Below, piece by piece: positions 61,097 through 64,000 of a stretch of 64,000 nucleotides of DNA. Each line of letters begins with the position of its first letter. The first letter of the stretch is position 1. Below the pieces are notes generated by a model. That model saw only the letters and a list, made by a program, of their open reading frames with translations. It was not told the DNA's origin and did not search any database. Source of the DNA: Deltaproteobacteria bacterium (GTDB taxonomy: Bacteria > Myxococcota_A > Polyangia > Polyangiales > Ga0077539); assembly GCA_016218725.1 (NCBI GenBank), contig JACRDB010000162.1, positions 1 to 64,000 of the forward strand, in the 5' to 3' direction. The position numbers and the translations under genes are program-made.

Positions 61097-62971
61097 CTAC
61101 CTCGCCGCCAGCAGGGTCTTGACCTTGAGCCCGCGCACCAGCCAGTCGAACACCACGCGCGTGGCGAAGACGCCGGTGAACAGGTTGGCCACGATGCCGA
61201 TCAGCAGCGTCACCGCGAAGCCCTTCACGGGCCCGGTGCCGTACTGGAGCAGCACGATCCCCGAGATGAACGTGGTCACGTGGCCGTCAAAGATGGCCGT
61301 GAAGGCATGCTTGTAGCCCGCGTCCACCGAGGCCCGCAGGCTCTTGCCGCTGCGCTGCTCCTCGCGGATGCGCTCGTTGATCAAGACGTTGTTGTCCACG
61401 CTCATGCCCACCGTCAGCGCCAGGCCCGCGAGGCCCGGCAGGGTGATCGTCGCCCCGAAGAGCGCCAGCGCCCCGAGCTGCAACAGCAGGTTCAGGAGCA
61501 CCGCCACGTTGGCGATCCACCCGGCCCAGCCGTAGTACACCGCCATGAAGGCCAGCACCAGCGCGATGCCCACCAGCATGGCGTTGCGCGCGCTCCGGAT
61601 GGTGTCGTTCCCCAGCGTCGGGCCGATGTAGTCCTCCTTGCCGCCGGACAAGGGCGCCGGCAGCGCCCCGGCCCGGAGCACCACCACCAGGTCGTTGGCC
61701 TCGGCGTACTGCCGCTGCACGTCCCCGCCGCCCCCGAGGGTGATCCGCGCCTGGCCCCCCGTGATCGCCGTCTGGATCACCGGCGCGGAGTTCACCTTGT
61801 CGTCCATCACGATCGCGAAGCGCCGCTTCACGTTCTCCCGCGTCACGTTCCCGAACACCTCGCCCCCGCGCCGGGAGAACGTCAGCGACACGAAGGGCTG
61901 CCCCTCCTGCGTGTCGAAGCTCACCAGCGCGTCGGAGATCATGCTCCCGTCCACCTGGGCCACGGAGTACACCGTGTACGTGCGCCACACCTCCTCCCGG
62001 GACAGGGGCCTCCCCGGCGCCGCCCGGCGGTCCTCGCGGCCGATGAGGAGCTGGCGCTCGTTGGGCACCAGGCTCGCCACGCTGGTGAGGTACTCCTCCA
62101 GGGCCGCCCGGGCGTTGGCCCCGCTGGAGCGCAGGTACTGCGCGTACACCGTGCGCCCGGGGCCCGCCGTGGTCTGCTCGGTCTCCAGGGTGATCCCCGC
62201 CGGCAGGGGCCTCGGGGTGAGCGTGGGCGGCTCGGCCCCCGCGGGGGGCGTCGGCCCGCCGCGCTGGATGATGTCCTCCAGGAGCGTGCTCTCGTCGTCC
62301 AGGATCTTGAACTCCAGCCGCGCCGTGCGCCGGATGATGTCCCGGATCTGGTTGAAGTACCGCGGGTCCGTGCCCGGCACCTCCACCACGATGGTCTCCC
62401 CGCGGGCGGTGATGCTGGTCTCCTTGATGGCCAGCTCGTCAATGCGGTTGGAGATGGTCTGGATCGCCTGCTGGACGGCGTTCTGCTCCAGGGTCTCCAC
62501 CTCCTCGTTGCGCAGCGCGAGGAGCACCCGGAGGCCGCTCTGGCTGACCCTGGTCAGGCCCCGGCGCTGGATCCGGTCCGAGGTGAGCCGCTCGGCGTCG
62601 CCCGCCGTGCGGAAGGTCACCGAGAACTGCCGGTTGTTGGCCTCCGGGCGGAAGGTCACCCGCTGGGACAAGCGGTTCATCTCGTCCGGCGTCACCCGCG
62701 AGGAGCCCGCGTGGATGCCGAAGACCCTCGCGAGCTCCTCGCGCAGGTCCTCCAGGCTGCGGTTTCTCCGGTCGGCGATGGCCTGGCCGATCTGTACGTC
62801 GTACGACAGCCGCGCGCCCCCGCGGATGTCCAGCCCATAGTTGAGCCGGTACGGGATGTGATTGCGCGCCCAGGGCGTCGAGGCCCTGGGGATGCTCGGC
62901 CACAAGATCGCAAAGGCCGCCACGATGGCCGCGAGCACCATCCCGAGGCGCCAGTACCAACCACGATTCAT
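61097..62971 (-). CDS. secD: Protein translocase subunit SecD
   Basis: 624 aa from the ATG at 62971 (GGGAG 6 bp upstream); a GTG one codon earlier is possible. N-terminal helix, GLDIRGGARLSY motif, large periplasmic P1 domain, and the C-terminal helices with LTVGMSVDNNVLINERIREE. Works with SecF and YajC in late steps of Sec export. It is 22 bp after yajC. Confidence 0.95.
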   Translation of the reverse strand: MNRGWYWRLGMVLAAIVAAFAILWPSIPRASTPWARNHIPYRLNYGLDIRGGARLSYDVQIGQAIADRRNRSLEDLREELARVFGIHAGSSRVTPDEMNRLSQRVTFRPEANNRQFSVTFRTAGDAERLTSDRIQRRGLTRVSQSGLRVLLALRNEEVETLEQNAVQQAIQTISNRIDELAIKETSITARGETIVVEVPGTDPRYFNQIRDIIRRTARLEFKILDDESTLLEDIIQRGGPTPPAGAEPPTLTPRPLPAGITLETEQTTAGPGRTVYAQYLRSSGANARAALEEYLTSVASLVPNERQLLIGREDRRAAPGRPLSREEVWRTYTVYSVAQVDGSMISDALVSFDTQEGQPFVSLTFSRRGGEVFGNVTRENVKRRFAIVMDDKVNSAPVIQTAITGGQARITLGGGGDVQRQYAEANDLVVVLRAGALPAPLSGGKEDYIGPTLGNDTIRSARNAMLVGIALVLAFMAVYYGWAGWIANVAVLLNLLLQLGALALFGATITLPGLAGLALTVGMSVDNNVLINERIREEQRSGKSLRASVDAGYKHAFTAIFDGHVTTFISGIVLLQYGTGPVKGFAVTLLIGIVANLFTGVFATRVVFDWLVRGLKVKTLLAAR

Positions 62972-62993
62972 CACAGACTCCCGACGGAGGTTT

Positions 62994-63452
62994 TCACGGT
63001 TTGCTGGTGGCCGTGTCGCCGCTGGCCGCCGGCGTGCCGCCCGGCTGGTACCGCTGCGTGACGGTGTTGCGCAGGAAGGTCATCTGCACCCCGCGGGCGA
63101 CCTCGAGGGTGACCTCCTGGGCCTCCAGGCTCACCACCGTGCCCACGATCCCGCTCTGGGTCACGACCCGGTCGCCCTTCTTGAGCCCGGCGTTGAAGCT
63201 GTCCTGCTCCTGGCGCTGCTTGTTCATCGGCCGGAGCATGAAGAAATAAATGAACCCCACGATCAGGATCATCGGGGCGAACTGCGCGATCAGCGCGCCC
63301 GGGCCCGAGGACCCCCCCGCGGCGCCCCCCGCGGCGCCGCCGCCGCCGCCGCCCGACGAGGGGCGCGTGGGGGAGGCGCTCGGTTGTAAAGCCAGGAGCG
63401 GCAGGAGCCTACCGGCGAGGAGCTGAAGCTGGGAGGTCACGAGGGACAACAT
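62994..63452 (-). CDS. yajC: Sec translocon accessory protein YajC
   Basis: 152 aa. One membrane helix (APMILIVGFIYFFMLRPMNKQ), then LKKGDRVVTQSGIVGTVVSLE and VTLEVARGVQMTFLRNTV of the YajC domain. A Gly/Ala/Ser-rich stretch of about 20 residues precedes the helix and makes it longer than E. coli YajC (110). First gene of the minus-strand sec operon. Confidence 0.93.
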   Translation of the reverse strand: MLSLVTSQLQLLAGRLLPLLALQPSASPTRPSSGGGGGGAAGGAAGGSSGPGALIAQFAPMILIVGFIYFFMLRPMNKQRQEQDSFNAGLKKGDRVVTQSGIVGTVVSLEAQEVTLEVARGVQMTFLRNTVTQRYQPGGTPAASGDTATSKP

Positions 63453-63653
63453 TGCGGAGGTACCCGATGCTCTGGGTTGTGCGCAGGACTGCGGTGGCGC
63501 GCTGCTAGCACGCGGTACGCCACCCGGTCAACACGCCCCCCGGCAGGCGCCCGGGGTCGAAGGGTCGAACCCCCGGGTCCCCGTGGGCCTTCCCGGAAAA
63601 GCCCCGGAGGGCCCCTGCGGGGAGTCCCCCGCGGGAAAATTCGACCGTAGGGA

Positions 63654-63685
63654 CCGCCGGACCCAAGGGAAATAGGGTCCGGCGG
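63654..63685 (+). promoter_or_regulatory. 11-bp perfect inverted repeat before the kinase gene
   Basis: CCGCCGGACCC (63654-63664) and GGGTCCGGCGG (63675-63685) flank a 10-nt AT-rich loop, 17 bp before the GTG at 63703 and immediately upstream of a TACACT hexamer. This suits an operator or a stable 5' hairpin. The rest of the 250-bp gap (63453-63702) is GC-rich with shorter stems and no gene. Confidence 0.5.
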
Positions 63686-63689
63686 GTGG

Positions 63690-63695
63690 TACACT
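63690..63695 (+). promoter_or_regulatory. Putative -10 (TACACT), Ser/Thr kinase gene
   Basis: TACACT ends 7 nt before the GTG at 63703. The inverted repeat lies where the -35 region would be. Confidence 0.4.
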
Positions 63696-63702
63696 CGCAA
63701 CC

Positions 63703-64000
63703 GTGGCCGGCAACCCCTCCCCGTTGAAACCGCGCAGCTCCGTGTTTCGGGCCTCCACCTCGGAGAACCAGGTCCCCAACGCCCACCGGACCCTCACGGC
63801 CGGGAGCGTGGTCCTGGGACGCTACACCATCCAGAAGGTGATCGGCCGCGGGGGCATGGCCACGGTGTACCTCGCCCGGAACCAGCAGACCGAGCGGCTG
63901 GTGGCGCTCAAGATCCTTGATCCGGAGATCTCCAACGACCCGAGCTACGTCGAGCGCTTCCGCCGGGAGGCCCGGGCCGCCGGGCGCATCCGGAGCGACC
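63703..64000 (+). CDS. Ser/Thr protein kinase, N-terminal part (runs off the window)
   Basis: First 99 residues of a Pkn-type (Hanks) kinase: a 40-residue basic/Ser-rich lead, then LGRYTIQKVIGRGGMATVY (glycine loop intact), VALKIL with the ATP-binding lysine, and ERFRREARAAGRI (helix C). It is cut by the window end without a stop, so length, sensor domain and targets are unknown. Unlike the kinase-like gene at 46152, the residues visible here are those of an active enzyme. No ATG is available; the GTG at 63703 is the only reasonable start. Confidence 0.85.
   Translation, partial: MAGNPSPLKPRSSVFRASTSENQVPNAHRTLTAGSVVLGRYTIQKVIGRGGMATVYLARNQQTERLVALKILDPEISNDPSYVERFRREARAAGRIRSD

Overview
The window is a contiguous, very GC-rich (by eye about 70%) bacterial chromosome segment. 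Gene content points to the Myxococcota (myxobacteria and relatives). There are about sixteen predicted lipoproteins with long Asp/Thr/Pro-rich linkers, Cys-rich modules, FG-GAP/VCBS repeats, MopE-type Asp-rich motifs and vWA domains. Housekeeping genes stand in conserved order (yajC-secD-secF-recJ; yceD-rpmF-fabH-fabD-fabG-acpP-fabF), and there is a Pkn-type Ser/Thr kinase plus a kinase-like protein. This assignment is inference. I saw no tRNA, rRNA, CRISPR array, insertion sequence, integrase or origin. No gene-free stretch exceeds about 250 bases.

Layout. (i) 1-8925: tandem head-to-tail array of parallel beta-helix lipoproteins, three complete and the tail of a fourth. Genes differ in the number of 54-residue repeats (about 7, 12, 11), while their ends are nearly identical. 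(ii) 8934-17446: FG-GAP/ASPIC lipoprotein, two paralogous Cys-rich lipoproteins, and a divergent Cys-rich/FG-GAP lipoprotein. (iii) 17450-25524 (minus strand): two lipoproteins (one collagen-like and MopE-like) followed by a four-gene cassette I do not recognise. The cassette encodes a 1025-aa zinc-ribbon plus actin/Hsp70-fold ATPase, a Pro-rich protein, a small Cys-containing protein and an exported vWA protein with a complete MIDAS motif. It is the best candidate here for an undescribed system. (iv) 25595-34456: fatty-acid synthesis operon with a clear sigma-70 promoter, rpiB, a vWA lipoprotein, an alpha/beta hydrolase and a thiolase. (v) 34486-40075: small helical protein, acetate-transporter-family protein, RNA ligase RtcB, a HPPK (FolK)-archease fusion, and divergently an RNase Z-like metallo-beta-lactamase-fold protein and a sugar-nucleotide epimerase. 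(vi) 40072-48224: vWA lipoprotein, hydrolase, a lipoprotein with a 26-cysteine C-x3-C ladder, a GAF-GGDEF diguanylate cyclase, a hypothetical protein and a membrane-anchored pseudokinase. (vii) 48258-58116: large lipoprotein with an HEFGH metallopeptidase-like motif and beta-propeller, M16 peptidase, two lipoproteins, a metallophosphoesterase, and an ECF sigma/anti-sigma pair. (viii) 58119-63452 (minus): recJ, secF, secD, yajC. (ix) 63703-end: N-terminus of a genuine Ser/Thr kinase.

Two window-wide patterns deserve notice. Many first-in-unit genes carry a TAnnnT hexamer only 6-13 nt upstream of the start codon, often without a Shine-Dalgarno, suggesting leaderless transcripts. Convergent gene pairs meet with almost no spacer (-4 to 33 bp), leaving little room for intrinsic terminators.

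Common theme (inference): most accessory genes encode surface or periplasmic proteins. The Sec accessory genes and ECF/anti-sigma pair in the same window fit a cell with heavy envelope investment.
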